From: Roseiconus lacunae
Lineage (GTDB): Bacteria > Planctomycetota > Planctomycetia > Pirellulales > Pirellulaceae
Direction of reading: 5' to 3'
DNA: 64,000 bases
Assembly (NCBI RefSeq): GCF_008312935.1
Contig: NZ_VSZO01000016.1
Span: forward strand, 1-64,000
This document shows, piece by piece, positions 19,555-28,430 of the stretch. Within the stretch, counting starts at the first letter, position 1; each line of letters opens with the position of its first letter. Made by a program: the position numbers and the translations under genes. The notes beneath the pieces were generated by a model. It was not told the DNA's origin, did not search any database, and saw only the letters and a list, made by a program, of their open reading frames with translations.

Positions 19555-19902
19555 GGTTTCTTAAAAACTGGTGGAATGCGACAACCGCTTTTCGGTGAGC
19601 GGTCCAAATCAACGAGGGGAATCCGATTCAACGGGAGTGATCCGAAACGATTGATGTCGGTCGGAATCAAATGAGGTCTGTTCGGCAATCTTTGCAGGAA
19701 AGGAACGAATCGCCGGACGACAATAATGGATGTGAGACAAGCCTAGTCGACTGACTGTCCGATACGTCCCATTGTTCGACGTGTCAAGGAAGTAGACAAC
19801 CCACGCACGATCCGTTGTGACGAAAGGTCGGGTCGTACCAGTGGCAGCCATGGTGCATGATAGGCCTGCGTTGAAGTTTTCCTTATCTGCCCAAACACGA
19901 CA
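19555..19902. other. Divergent intergenic region between ftsH and dxr
   Basis: This 348-base gap separates divergent genes and probably holds both promoters. An open frame on the minus strand crosses it into dxr but has no recognisable features. I found no clear promoter hexamer pair, repeat or terminator. Confidence 0.45.
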
Positions 19903-21234
19903 ATGGATCTGAGTGAGAGCGTGACGAACTACCAACCGGCCGAAACCGATTCCGAAAACCGGCCGCAGAACCGGTCCGTCACGAACGTCGCCGTGCTAGG
20001 GACGACCGGAAGCATCGGGACGGCAACCGTCGACGTCTTACAAAATTTAAATCGGCTGGACCCCCAGTCTGGTTGGCGGCTGTGGGCGGCCTCGGGGCAC
20101 CGAAACGTTGACGGCCTGCTAGAAATTGTCGAGACGCTTGCCGCAAGTCCCGATCACGGTTCTTCCCCGATCGATCGCGGCGTGACTCCCGGCTGTAATG
20201 ACAGTCGCCGTATCCCCGAACGATTAGTTTTTTCCGACCGGCAAGCCGTTTCCGAACCGTCCGCACTCGATCGACTCGGTCGCGCCGGACTGGACAGATC
20301 GAACGTTCGTTTCGGCCCCGACGCCCTGGTCGACGTCGCGCGGGCAGACGAGGTCGACGTGTTGGTTGCTGCGATCGTCGGCCGCGCAGGCCTGGAAAGT
20401 ACCGTGGCAGCGGTCGAGGCGGGAAAACGCGTTGCCTTGGCAAACAAGGAAACCCTGGTCGTCGCCGGGGACTTGGTCCAGAAAAAGCTCGCTCAGAACG
20501 GCGGGGCTTTGTTGCCGGTCGACAGTGAACATTCAGCGATCTTTCAGTGCATCGCTAGCTCGCACGCCAAACCGAGAAAACTGATTTTGACCGCCAGTGG
20601 GGGTCCGTTTCGCTCGGCTTCAAAGTCAGCCATGGCTGCCGCGACCCCCAAGGACGCGCTCGCCCATCCGACTTGGCAAATGGGTCCCAAAATTTCGATT
20701 GATTCGGCCACGATGATGAATAAAGCCTTGGAAATCATCGAAGCCCGGTGGCTGTTTGACGTTTCATCCGATCAGATCGAAGTCGTCATCCATCCCCAAT
20801 CAATCATTCACTCGATGGTCGAATTTGTCGACGGATCGGTGCTCTCGCAAATGAGTCCGCCGGACATGCGGATGCCGATCCAATATGCGTTGACTTACCC
20901 GAGAAGGCTGCCCTGTCCGGCCCCGGAGCTTGATTTTCGTCAACCGAGTGAGTTAACGCTTGAGCCGGCCGATCTCGATCGTTTTCCGGCGTTGGCGTTG
21001 GGATTCGAAGTCGCCCGCTGCGGGGGGACCGCCGGAGCCGTCGTCAACGCGGCAAACGAAGTGGCGGTCGAATTGTTTTTGGATGAAAAAATCCGCTTCG
21101 ACCAAATCGTCCCGACCGCACGAAAAGTGCTTGAATGTCACACGTTTGAGCCCAGTCCGACGTTGTCGCGGCTGCTGGAATTGGATCGCTGGGCTCGCCA
21201 AGAAACGCGTCTCTGTACCGGTAACGTAGACTGA
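19903..21234 (+). CDS. dxr: 1-deoxy-D-xylulose 5-phosphate reductoisomerase
   Basis: Dxr (IspC) makes 2-C-methyl-D-erythritol 4-phosphate, the first committed step of the MEP isoprenoid pathway. The NADPH loop LGTTGSIGTATVDVLQ is near residues 31-46, and the active-site segments ALANKETLVVAG, DSEHSAIFQC (from residue 207) and SIDSATMMNKALEIIEARW (split at the metal-binding and catalytic loop) are all present. The protein has 443 residues against about 390-400 in most bacteria. The excess is an N-terminal extension of about 27 residues and a Pro/Ser/Arg-rich insertion at ~75-110, in the nucleotide domain. It is followed by rseP, a conserved bacterial neighbourhood, though cdsA and uppS are missing between or before them. 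Confidence 0.95.
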   Translation: MDLSESVTNYQPAETDSENRPQNRSVTNVAVLGTTGSIGTATVDVLQNLNRLDPQSGWRLWAASGHRNVDGLLEIVETLAASPDHGSSPIDRGVTPGCNDSRRIPERLVFSDRQAVSEPSALDRLGRAGLDRSNVRFGPDALVDVARADEVDVLVAAIVGRAGLESTVAAVEAGKRVALANKETLVVAGDLVQKKLAQNGGALLPVDSEHSAIFQCIASSHAKPRKLILTASGGPFRSASKSAMAAATPKDALAHPTWQMGPKISIDSATMMNKALEIIEARWLFDVSSDQIEVVIHPQSIIHSMVEFVDGSVLSQMSPPDMRMPIQYALTYPRRLPCPAPELDFRQPSELTLEPADLDRFPALALGFEVARCGGTAGAVVNAANEVAVELFLDEKIRFDQIVPTARKVLECHTFEPSPTLSRLLELDRWARQETRLCTGNVD

Positions 21235-21315
21235 TTGGTCTACGCGTTTGAGGCAGAACCTGCAAAGATACCCCTCTTGCCTGATTTCCCGGCGACCGCT
21301 CCGCTTTACGCGAAT

Positions 21316-21351
21316 CGAAACGGTTGGCTGTCGTTGGCGCCAGCCGTTTCG
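21316..21351 (+). terminator. Strong hairpin downstream of dxr
   Basis: A 13-base stem (CGAAACGGTTGGC / GCCAGCCGTTTCG, one G-T pair) with a 10-base loop lies about 80 bases after dxr. No T tract follows, so it could be a transcript-end or processing hairpin rather than an intrinsic terminator. Confidence 0.4.
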
Positions 21352-21468
21352 CTACCCGTGGCCGCTGCCAAGATTTGCTGGAATAATACGAACACCACCG
21401 GATCGTTCGTACCGAAACGCAACGGCGTGTTGACGCCGGCGGCCAGCGGCGGGTCGATGCTCGGATCA

Positions 21469-21489
21469 AGTCAACACAATTTGTTGACT
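21469..21489. promoter_or_regulatory. Palindrome upstream of rseP
   Basis: AGTCAACA and TGTTGACT form perfect 8-base arms around a 5-base spacer, about 180 bases before rseP. The form suits a dimeric repressor site, but no regulator is known for it. Confidence 0.35.
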
Positions 21490-21670
21490 CGACCGAAGCG
21501 TCACTGTCGGCTAACGGTCGACGCTCCGGTGCGATCTGCTGGGGGGCTCGATCGGCTGGGGCTGCGATCGACACCGCCGGCCCCCTCATTGAGACCATTC
21601 GGCTAGCGGTTCGCCGTCGTCGGCGGCGTGAACCCTCCATTCCTTTTTCGATTCAAAACAAGACAACGCA

Positions 21671-23815
21671 ATGCTAACCGACCTGCTTCTCGTGTTTGCC
21701 GAAGCGGAACCCTCCATGCTGGAGGCAATTTGGGCTCAAACGCTGCTCTGGACCCGCGTCGTCGTCGGGATTGGTTTGGTCATCTTCGTCCACGAACTCG
21801 GACACTTCGTCGCCGCGAAGACGTTTGGGGTGAAGTGCGAGAAGTTTTACGTCGGCTTCGACCCACCATTGAAGATCGGCCCGATCAAGTTGCCGAGTGC
21901 TTTGGCAAAGTTTCGTTACGGGGAAACTGAGTATGGCATCGGCGTGATCCCACTCGGTGGCTACGTCAAAATGCTTGGCCAAGACGACGACCCGCGAAAG
22001 CTGAAACAGGAATCTGAGCGTGCCAAACAGCTTGAAGAATCCGACGAGGACCCCGTCGATGAAGACGCGGACGAACAAGAACTCGAGCGTAGCGAGGACT
22101 TTGATCCACGCAGTTTGCCGGCCAAACCGGTTTGGCAGCGGATGATCATCATGAGCGCCGGCGTATTTATGAACGTGATCACCGGCGTGATGTTCGCCGC
22201 CGCGGCGTTTTTCTATGGCGTTCCTTATACTCCGACGATTGTCGGAAGCGTCGCACCCGGCGGCCCGGCATGGCAAGCGGATTTACAACCCGGCGGGAAG
22301 GTTGTCTCGGTTGCCGGAGTTTCCGATGACCTGATGCGGTTTCGTGATATGCAAATGGAGGTCTTGCATTCGGGTCTGGAGGATAGCGAACAATCCCTGC
22401 CGGTGACGTTGAAATATGGCGACGAAAACCGTGAGATGAACTTGCCGATGATGTCGATCCCCGGCAAGGAAAACCATCGCCTGATTGGGGTCATCATGGC
22501 ACATCGGCCGATGATCAATGAAAAGGAAATTGGTGTTCCGAAATCAGTTGCGGCAGAGGTGCTGAGCGAGAAAGACAAGGGTGCGACGATCGTCTCCTTC
22601 AACGGCACCGCGATCGATCATGAGGCCGACGTGCCGAGTTTGCCGTTGTTGGATTTTATGTACTCCAACCCTGACAAACCGATCGAATTGGTGCTCAAAC
22701 GCACCGATGGCTCCGAACACACCGTGACACTGCCGGCACAGTACGGCCAGTGGGTCGGGATTCGAGTCAAACCGGGGCCGATCACGGCCCTGGTCGACGG
22801 TGGCCCCGCCGAAAAGGCCGGCATGCAGGTCGGCGATCAAATCGTTGCCGTCGAAGGTCTTGAGCAACTCAATATCGGCGCGCTGCTATTGCGGTTAAGC
22901 GAAGAAACCGATGTCAATCTCACCGTGAAGCGAGGCGACAGCGAACAAACCCTGACCATCACGCCTGACGATTCACTGCAAACGAGCGACCCGCTCGACT
23001 TGGTACGCCACGTTGCCGCAATGAACGCGTACGGGTTCGCCTTTGAAGTCTCGTCGGTCATCGCGTCCTTTGACCAATCGCTCAAGGTCGACGGCGATCT
23101 GCCTCAGCCCGGCGATGTGCTCAAAGAAATCGTCTTGGTTGCCGAAAACGATTTCCCCGCGGAGTTCAAGGAAGAACCTTACAGCACGTTGGTCAATGAA
23201 CTGTCCAAGCCCTGGAAGTTCAGCAATCAATCGACCTCATGGAGTTTCTTCGAATCCATCCAGGCTTTGCCCGCGGGAACCAAGTTTCGCTTGCGTTGTG
23301 CTCGCGGTGAAAGCCAGAAGATTATCGAGTCGACGATTCAAGTCGCTGCCGATACCGAACAGGTTCGCTTCAGCCGAGGACTTGCACTCCAGCCATACAA
23401 ATCGATTCGGATCGCCGATTCGTTCGGCGAAGCGGTCTCACTCGGGCTTCGTGAAAGCAAGCACCGCCTAGGTGATGTGCTCCGCTTCCTCAAAATGGCC
23501 TTTACCGGTCGAGTTTCGGCGAACATGGTCGGCGGCCCGATTCGGATTTTTCAAGCCGCCGGAATTGAGGCCGAACGTGGGATCCCAATTCAATTGTTGT
23601 TCCTGACAATGCTGAGCATGAACTTGGCGATCTTGAACTTCTTGCCCATTCCGGTGCTCGACGGAGGACACATGTTGTTCCTGTTGTACGAAGCGGTGCG
23701 AGGACGCCGGGTCGACGAAGAGATCGAGTTCAAATTGACGCTCGCCGGCGGCTTGATGCTGCTAACACTGATGGTGTTCGTATTCTTCAATGACATCGTG
23801 AATATCAGCATGTAG
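21671..23815 (+). CDS. rseP: Site-2 intramembrane protease RseP
   Basis: This 714-residue M50 protease cleaves membrane substrates such as anti-sigma factors. The zinc motif is His41-Glu-Leu-Gly-His45 in the first membrane helix, with the third ligand Asp664 in PIPVLDGGHM. Membrane segments are at about 28-50, 155-178, 620-650 and near the C-terminus. Between them lie PDZ domains, the clearest around residues ~365-440 (GGPAEKAGMQVGDQIVAVEG). The protein is far longer than the ~450 residues of E. coli RseP; part of the excess is a highly acidic insertion at ~100-145 (EESDEDPVDEDADEQELE). The start ATG at 21671 is the first one before the membrane helix. Confidence 0.93.
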   Translation: MLTDLLLVFAEAEPSMLEAIWAQTLLWTRVVVGIGLVIFVHELGHFVAAKTFGVKCEKFYVGFDPPLKIGPIKLPSALAKFRYGETEYGIGVIPLGGYVKMLGQDDDPRKLKQESERAKQLEESDEDPVDEDADEQELERSEDFDPRSLPAKPVWQRMIIMSAGVFMNVITGVMFAAAAFFYGVPYTPTIVGSVAPGGPAWQADLQPGGKVVSVAGVSDDLMRFRDMQMEVLHSGLEDSEQSLPVTLKYGDENREMNLPMMSIPGKENHRLIGVIMAHRPMINEKEIGVPKSVAAEVLSEKDKGATIVSFNGTAIDHEADVPSLPLLDFMYSNPDKPIELVLKRTDGSEHTVTLPAQYGQWVGIRVKPGPITALVDGGPAEKAGMQVGDQIVAVEGLEQLNIGALLLRLSEETDVNLTVKRGDSEQTLTITPDDSLQTSDPLDLVRHVAAMNAYGFAFEVSSVIASFDQSLKVDGDLPQPGDVLKEIVLVAENDFPAEFKEEPYSTLVNELSKPWKFSNQSTSWSFFESIQALPAGTKFRLRCARGESQKIIESTIQVAADTEQVRFSRGLALQPYKSIRIADSFGEAVSLGLRESKHRLGDVLRFLKMAFTGRVSANMVGGPIRIFQAAGIEAERGIPIQLLFLTMLSMNLAILNFLPIPVLDGGHMLFLLYEAVRGRRVDEEIEFKLTLAGGLMLLTLMVFVFFNDIVNISM

Positions 23816-23836
23816 CATGCTCGGCCAATGTAAGCG

Positions 23837-23913
23837 GTAGCGGAAGCCGCCGAGGCTTTCGGCCGCATAACGCTCTGTATTAAGGATCAGCCGAATGGCG
23901 TTAGCCACGGTTC
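23837..23913. repeat. REP-like element, modules B and A
   Basis: Inverted module B (GTAGCGGAAGCCGCCGAGGC, then TTTCGG) at 23837-23863 and module A (ATCAGCCGAATGGCGTTAGC, then CACGGTT) at 23886-23912 lie 20 bases after rseP. Confidence 0.78.
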
Positions 23914-24012
23914 TGTTGAAGCCCCCGCGTCATCGGTTGTCGGCCGATCCGCCGAGCGAACAGCCACCAGGGCTTTCGTCCTTTCCACCGACCTGCGTTA
24001 TCATCGGAAGCG

Positions 24013-25335
24013 ATGTCAGACTATCCCGCATGGCAAATTGAAGGCTACGATCATCTGTGGATGCCTTATTGCCAAATGAAAACCGCGCCGCTGCCGCTTG
24101 CGGTACGATCGACCAGTGGCGTTCGACTGCACCTTGCCGACGGCCGCACGGTGATCGACAGTCTGGCATCCTGGTGGTCGGCCTGTCACGGGTACAACCA
24201 CCCTGCCGTTGTGGATGCGATCGAGCAGCAGCTGTCGCTGATGCCACACGTCATGTTCGGCGGGATTAACCACGAACCGGCACTCCGGCTGGCCCGGCGT
24301 TTGGCGGCGATCCTGCCGGGGGATTTAAACCGCGTCTTTTTTGCCGACAGCGGATCTGTGGCGCTCGAAGTTGCGATGAAGATGGCGATCGGATTTTGGC
24401 GGAACCATGGCCAGCCCGGTCGCACCCGATTCTTGGCATTTCATCATGCCTATCACGGTGATACGACCGGCGCGATGTCATTGTGCGATCCCAACCGCAG
24501 CATGCACGCCAGCTTTGGCGATGGCCTGCTTAAACAACTGCACCTCGATTTACCGCGTGACGACGTCGCCCTCGCACAGCTAGATCAAACACTTGGTCAC
24601 CACCGCGACGAACTTGCCGCCGTCGTGATTGAGCCACTTGTCCAAGGCGCCGGGGGGATGCGATTCCATTCCCCCAAGGTGCTGCGGGCGATCGCCGAGG
24701 CCTGTCGCCGGAACGATGTATTACTGATCGCCGATGAGTTAGCAACCGGTTTCGGCCGCACCGGGACAATGTTCGCCGTGCAAGGAACCGAAAACCAGAA
24801 CCTCGATAAAAACAGTCCTGTGACATCAGGTTCCGCGGTTATTCCCGACATCATCTGTGTCGGCAAGGCGTTGACGGCAGGGATGTTGCCGATGGCGGCG
24901 ACAATCGCCAGCGACCGAGTGTTCGACGCATTTTTCAGCGATGACCCTAGTGACGCTCTAATGCATGGCCCGACCTTTATGGCCAACCCGCTCGCCTGTG
25001 CGGCGGCCAATGCGTCGCTGGATCTTTTTGAAAACGAACCGCGGCTCGCGCAGGTCCGCGAGATCGAACGCCAACTCAGCGATCAACTGGGTGTGTGCCG
25101 CCAGATCGATCGGGTGGTCGACGTTCGAGTCAAAGGCGCGATCGGGGTGCTGCAAGTCGATCGCCTGGATCACGTCGATCGATTGCGACAAGCCTTTCTC
25201 GACCGCGGGATTTGGCTGCGTCCGTTCGGGGATTGCATCTACACCACGCCGTCGCTGGTCATCAGTCCCGACGACCTTAGCCAGATCACCACGGCGATGG
25301 TGGAAGTGACGCGACAATGGGCATCCTGGAATTGA
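24013..25335 (+). CDS. bioA: Adenosylmethionine-8-amino-7-oxononanoate aminotransferase
   Basis: BioA uses S-adenosylmethionine to aminate KAPA to DAPA in biotin synthesis. The N-terminal DHLWMPYCQMK, WWSACHGYNHPAVVDAI, FADSGSVALEVAMKMA and HHAYHGDTTGAMSL segments are characteristic of BioA among class III transaminases. The pyridoxal-phosphate lysine is Lys285 in CVGKALTAGMLPM. Length (440 residues) is slightly above the family's ~430. It stands alone here, with no other biotin gene in the window. Confidence 0.94.
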   Translation: MSDYPAWQIEGYDHLWMPYCQMKTAPLPLAVRSTSGVRLHLADGRTVIDSLASWWSACHGYNHPAVVDAIEQQLSLMPHVMFGGINHEPALRLARRLAAILPGDLNRVFFADSGSVALEVAMKMAIGFWRNHGQPGRTRFLAFHHAYHGDTTGAMSLCDPNRSMHASFGDGLLKQLHLDLPRDDVALAQLDQTLGHHRDELAAVVIEPLVQGAGGMRFHSPKVLRAIAEACRRNDVLLIADELATGFGRTGTMFAVQGTENQNLDKNSPVTSGSAVIPDIICVGKALTAGMLPMAATIASDRVFDAFFSDDPSDALMHGPTFMANPLACAAANASLDLFENEPRLAQVREIERQLSDQLGVCRQIDRVVDVRVKGAIGVLQVDRLDHVDRLRQAFLDRGIWLRPFGDCIYTTPSLVISPDDLSQITTAMVEVTRQWASWN

Positions 25336-25481
25336 ATGTCCGCCGACCAATGTGACCGCTCGGTTTTTGTCGGTCCGGCAGACTTTTCGCCGTTGAAATT
25401 GTTGTGGCGGGGGGCTTTTCGGCAATAATGGCCGGCCTACGATGAACTCCCACACTTCCTTTCTGCATCGGTGAGACAGGT

Positions 25482-27431
25482 ATGCATTTGTTTTTATCGG
25501 CGGCCCAACGATCCTTGGCGTCGCTGTCATCCGTTCGGCGGGCGTTGCCGCTAGCCGTGTTAGCGTTCAGCACCGTTTCTTCCGGGACGGTCCTAGCCGA
25601 CGACGTCAACGCGCTTAGCGAAGCCGAACAGCGAAGCGGTTGGAAACTGTTGTTTGACGGTGAATCGACCGACGCATGGCGAAACTATCAAAAGGATTCG
25701 ATCAGCGATGGATGGAAAGTCCAGGACGGCGCACTGGTACGATCGGAAAAAGGCGCCGGCGACATCATCACCAAAGAAGAATTCGACGCGTTCGAACTGC
25801 TCGTCGACTACAAAATCAGCCCCGGCGGGAACAGTGGTGTCATGTTCCATGTCACCGAAGACAACCCGCGTCCTTGGCACAGCGGCCCCGAAATTCAAGT
25901 CCAAGACAACATCGACGGACACGATCCTCAGAAAGCTGGTTGGTTGTACCAGCTCTATCAACCGCAAGTTCCTTCTTGGTCCACCGAAAAATCCCCCGTC
26001 GACGCGTCGCGCCCGGCCGGACAGTGGAACCAGATCTATGTACGGATCGCGCCACAGGGTTGCGAAGTCTGCTTGAATGGCGTTCGCTATTACACCTTCA
26101 AAATTGGCGGCAAGGACTGGAAGAATCGCGTTGCGGCAAGCAAGTTCGCAAAATTTGATGGCTTTGGCAAAGCTGGCAAAGGACACATCTGCTTGCAGGA
26201 CCACGGCAACTTGGTTTCCTACCGAAACATCAAAGTGCGTCGCCTCGCCGAAGACGGTTCGGTGCCGCAACCGATTGACGGACAATTGGGACTCAAAGGC
26301 GAACTCGCGTTCCCGAACCTGAAATGGGATCAATGGGAACCGGTCGATGACAACGGTCGAATTCGTCCGCTTCGTATCTTGGAACTGACCCCGTCACGCG
26401 ACGGCACGAACCGTCTGTTCGCCGCGTCGCAGTATGGTGCGATTTGGACTTTCGAAAATAAATCCGACGTGACCAAGAGCCACCTCGTGCTCGACAAACG
26501 TGGTAAGGTTGCCGACTGGCAAAGCCCCGGTGGGAACGAAGAAGGCATGCTGGGATTGGCCCTGCATCCCGAATTCAAAGACAACCAGAAGTTCTACGTT
26601 TACTACACACACCCCACCGAAACAAAGTCCATCGTCAGTGAATTCACGATGAAGTCGGACGATCCGAATGTCGCCGATCCGGCATCCGAACGAATCCTGT
26701 TGGAACTCGACCAGCCCTATAAAAACCACAACGGTGGCAGCATCGAATTCGGCCCCGACGGCTACCTATACATCGGCCTGGGCGACGGAGGCGATCGCAA
26801 CGACCCGAAAGCAAACGGACAAGACCGTTCGACGCTGCTCGGTTCGATCCTTCGGATCGACGTCGATGACACCACCGATGGCAAGCCATACGGAATTCCA
26901 ACCGACAACCCCTTTGTCGGTAACGATGGTTTGCATGCCGAAACGTATGCCTATGGAATGCGAAACCCATGGCGAATCGCATTCGATCGTCAAACCGGTG
27001 ACCTGTGGGTCGCCGACGTCGGCCAAGAGCTTTGGGAAGAAGTCAACTTGGTCACCAAAGGCGGCAACTACGGTTGGAGCAATCGTGAAGGCACGAACCC
27101 GTTCGGAAATCGCGATACCGTCGCAGGCACCAGCGCCCCGATCGATCCGGTTTGGCAGTACGATCACCGCATCGGTCGATCGATCACTGGGGGACGCGTT
27201 TACAACAGCTCACGCGTCGGTGAATTGAGCGGAAAGTACTTATACGCCGATTATGTCACCGGGAAAATCTGGGCGTTGACCTACGATCACGATTCGGGAA
27301 AAGCAACCGCGAACGAAGAAGTCGTACCGGATAGCATCCCCGTGCTTGCGTTCGGCGAAGACGAAAGCGGCGAGGTCTACTACATGACCAACAGCCCGCG
27401 TGGCGAGTGCATTTATCGGTTCGCCAAATAG
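25482..27431 (+). CDS. DUF1080 domain fused to glucose/sorbosone dehydrogenase propeller
   Basis: This 649-residue exported protein has an N-terminal signal segment (hydrophobic ~20-38, cleavage near LADD) and two domains. Residues ~52-240 form a DUF1080 (3-keto-disaccharide hydrolase type) beta-sandwich: WKLLFDGESTDAWRN, GGNSGVMFHV and the closing HICLQDHGNLVSYRNIKVR. Residues ~285-649 form a PQQ-type glucose/sorbosone dehydrogenase propeller with EEGMLGLALHPEF, YKNHNGGSIEFGPDGYLYIG and YAYGMRNPWRIAFD. It probably degrades or oxidises sugars in the periplasm. Whether it uses PQQ is not settled by sequence. A terminator follows. Confidence 0.88.
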   Translation: MHLFLSAAQRSLASLSSVRRALPLAVLAFSTVSSGTVLADDVNALSEAEQRSGWKLLFDGESTDAWRNYQKDSISDGWKVQDGALVRSEKGAGDIITKEEFDAFELLVDYKISPGGNSGVMFHVTEDNPRPWHSGPEIQVQDNIDGHDPQKAGWLYQLYQPQVPSWSTEKSPVDASRPAGQWNQIYVRIAPQGCEVCLNGVRYYTFKIGGKDWKNRVAASKFAKFDGFGKAGKGHICLQDHGNLVSYRNIKVRRLAEDGSVPQPIDGQLGLKGELAFPNLKWDQWEPVDDNGRIRPLRILELTPSRDGTNRLFAASQYGAIWTFENKSDVTKSHLVLDKRGKVADWQSPGGNEEGMLGLALHPEFKDNQKFYVYYTHPTETKSIVSEFTMKSDDPNVADPASERILLELDQPYKNHNGGSIEFGPDGYLYIGLGDGGDRNDPKANGQDRSTLLGSILRIDVDDTTDGKPYGIPTDNPFVGNDGLHAETYAYGMRNPWRIAFDRQTGDLWVADVGQELWEEVNLVTKGGNYGWSNREGTNPFGNRDTVAGTSAPIDPVWQYDHRIGRSITGGRVYNSSRVGELSGKYLYADYVTGKIWALTYDHDSGKATANEEVVPDSIPVLAFGEDESGEVYYMTNSPRGECIYRFAK

Positions 27432-27475
27432 GTTGCCGTAGGCCATCGGTAAGGTGGCACATACGTGTAAAAAAA

Positions 27476-27503
27476 GCCGGCGCGAAACACGCCGGAGTTT
27501 TTT
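27476..27503 (+). terminator. Rho-independent terminator
   Basis: Stem CCGGCG / CGCCGG with a 7-base loop is followed after two bases by six Ts, 45 bases after the DUF1080 fusion gene. Confidence 0.82.
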
Positions 27504-27683
27504 CTACAAATTGATCTAGATTTTCTAAAGCCCAGTTCGCTAATGTCCCTATCAACCGTTAGGGGCACTGGCGGCACTGGGCAATTGCAGCCGGACGTCT
27601 CGTTATTTTCCTTTTTTTTGCGACTAGGTTTGCCATAAAAAATACTTAGACAATCGCGATATTTGTTTCGATCTGGGGCAGTA

Positions 27684-28304
27684 ATGATCAAAGCAAGTCA
27701 GGAGACGGGTGCTACGCTCGGCATTCGTCCATTCGCTGTGGTACTTCAAAACGACCGTTTTAACATCGCTTCGCTTCCCGATGCGCTTCCTTTTGAATGT
27801 AAGGAAGTTGATTCGTGGGAGCAGGTTTTCCGCCGACTCAGTTCGTTTCGGCCGGGATGTTTGCTGGTCGACTTTGACCACGAACGCGAAGAGATGTTGA
27901 ATCAAGTTCGCTATTTTGCGGATCACGGAATTCGATTCTCGATGGTAGGCGTTTCCGCCGATCAATCGAAGAAAACGTTGCAAATGGCCTTTCGTTGTGG
28001 CTTCACCGATCTGGTCAATCGACCGATCGAACGTCGCCAGTTGATCGAATCGGTCGAAGAAGCGTTTCGCTCCGATGGCAGGGGCGTGGATTCACTCTGT
28101 GAGATTCGCAGTTGCTTCGGCAAGCTTACGCCGAAAGAAAGAGAGATGTTGCCGGCGCTGCTAAAAGGCGTGCCTTCACGCAAGCTGGCCAGTCTTCATC
28201 ATGTGACTTATCAAACCATCGATCGCCATCGCAAGCATGTGATCGAAAAAATGAAAGTCGACAACATGACCGAGCTGGCGATGAAACTATACCGGCAATA
28301 CTAA
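27684..28304 (+). CDS. Orphan FixJ/NarL-type response regulator, degenerate receiver
   Basis: This 206-residue protein has an N-terminal receiver-like domain (about 10-125) and a C-terminal LuxR-type helix-turn-helix (about 143-206: LTPKEREMLPALLKG, then YQTIDRHRKHVIEKM). The receiver keeps an aspartate in CLLVDFD at the phosphorylation position, but the N-terminal acidic pair is reduced (VVLQNDRF) and the conserved lysine before proline is arginine (NRPIERR), so classical phosphorylation is doubtful. The ATG at 27684 was chosen over a TTG seven codons upstream. No sensor kinase is adjacent. Confidence 0.85.
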   Translation: MIKASQETGATLGIRPFAVVLQNDRFNIASLPDALPFECKEVDSWEQVFRRLSSFRPGCLLVDFDHEREEMLNQVRYFADHGIRFSMVGVSADQSKKTLQMAFRCGFTDLVNRPIERRQLIESVEEAFRSDGRGVDSLCEIRSCFGKLTPKEREMLPALLKGVPSRKLASLHHVTYQTIDRHRKHVIEKMKVDNMTELAMKLYRQY

Positions 28305-28360
28305 CGGCGTGATGACTATTGACGCGGACACGGCGCCGCTTGCCGGAGCCTCGGATCACA

Positions 28361-28384
28361 CTTGCGGTTGATAGAAACCGCAAG
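28361..28384. terminator. Hairpin between convergent genes
   Basis: A perfect 9-base stem (CTTGCGGTT / AACCGCAAG) with a 6-base loop sits between the ends of two convergent genes. It lacks a T tract; it may serve as a two-way transcript end. Confidence 0.45.
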
Positions 28385-28430
28385 ATGCCCTTCGCTACCC
28401 GGATTTCAACAAGAAGCGCTACGCCTGTCA

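Larger units (their letters stand above)
21235..21670. other. dxr-rseP intergenic region with hairpins
   Basis: This 436-base gap is unusually long for the dxr-rseP pair. It holds no convincing gene but two strong dyads, listed separately, so dxr and rseP may not share one transcript. Confidence 0.5.

Noticed and set aside
19609..19935. 108-codon minus-strand frame between ftsH and dxr
   Set aside because: It runs into the dxr start, has no recognisable feature, and sits where a divergent promoter region is expected.
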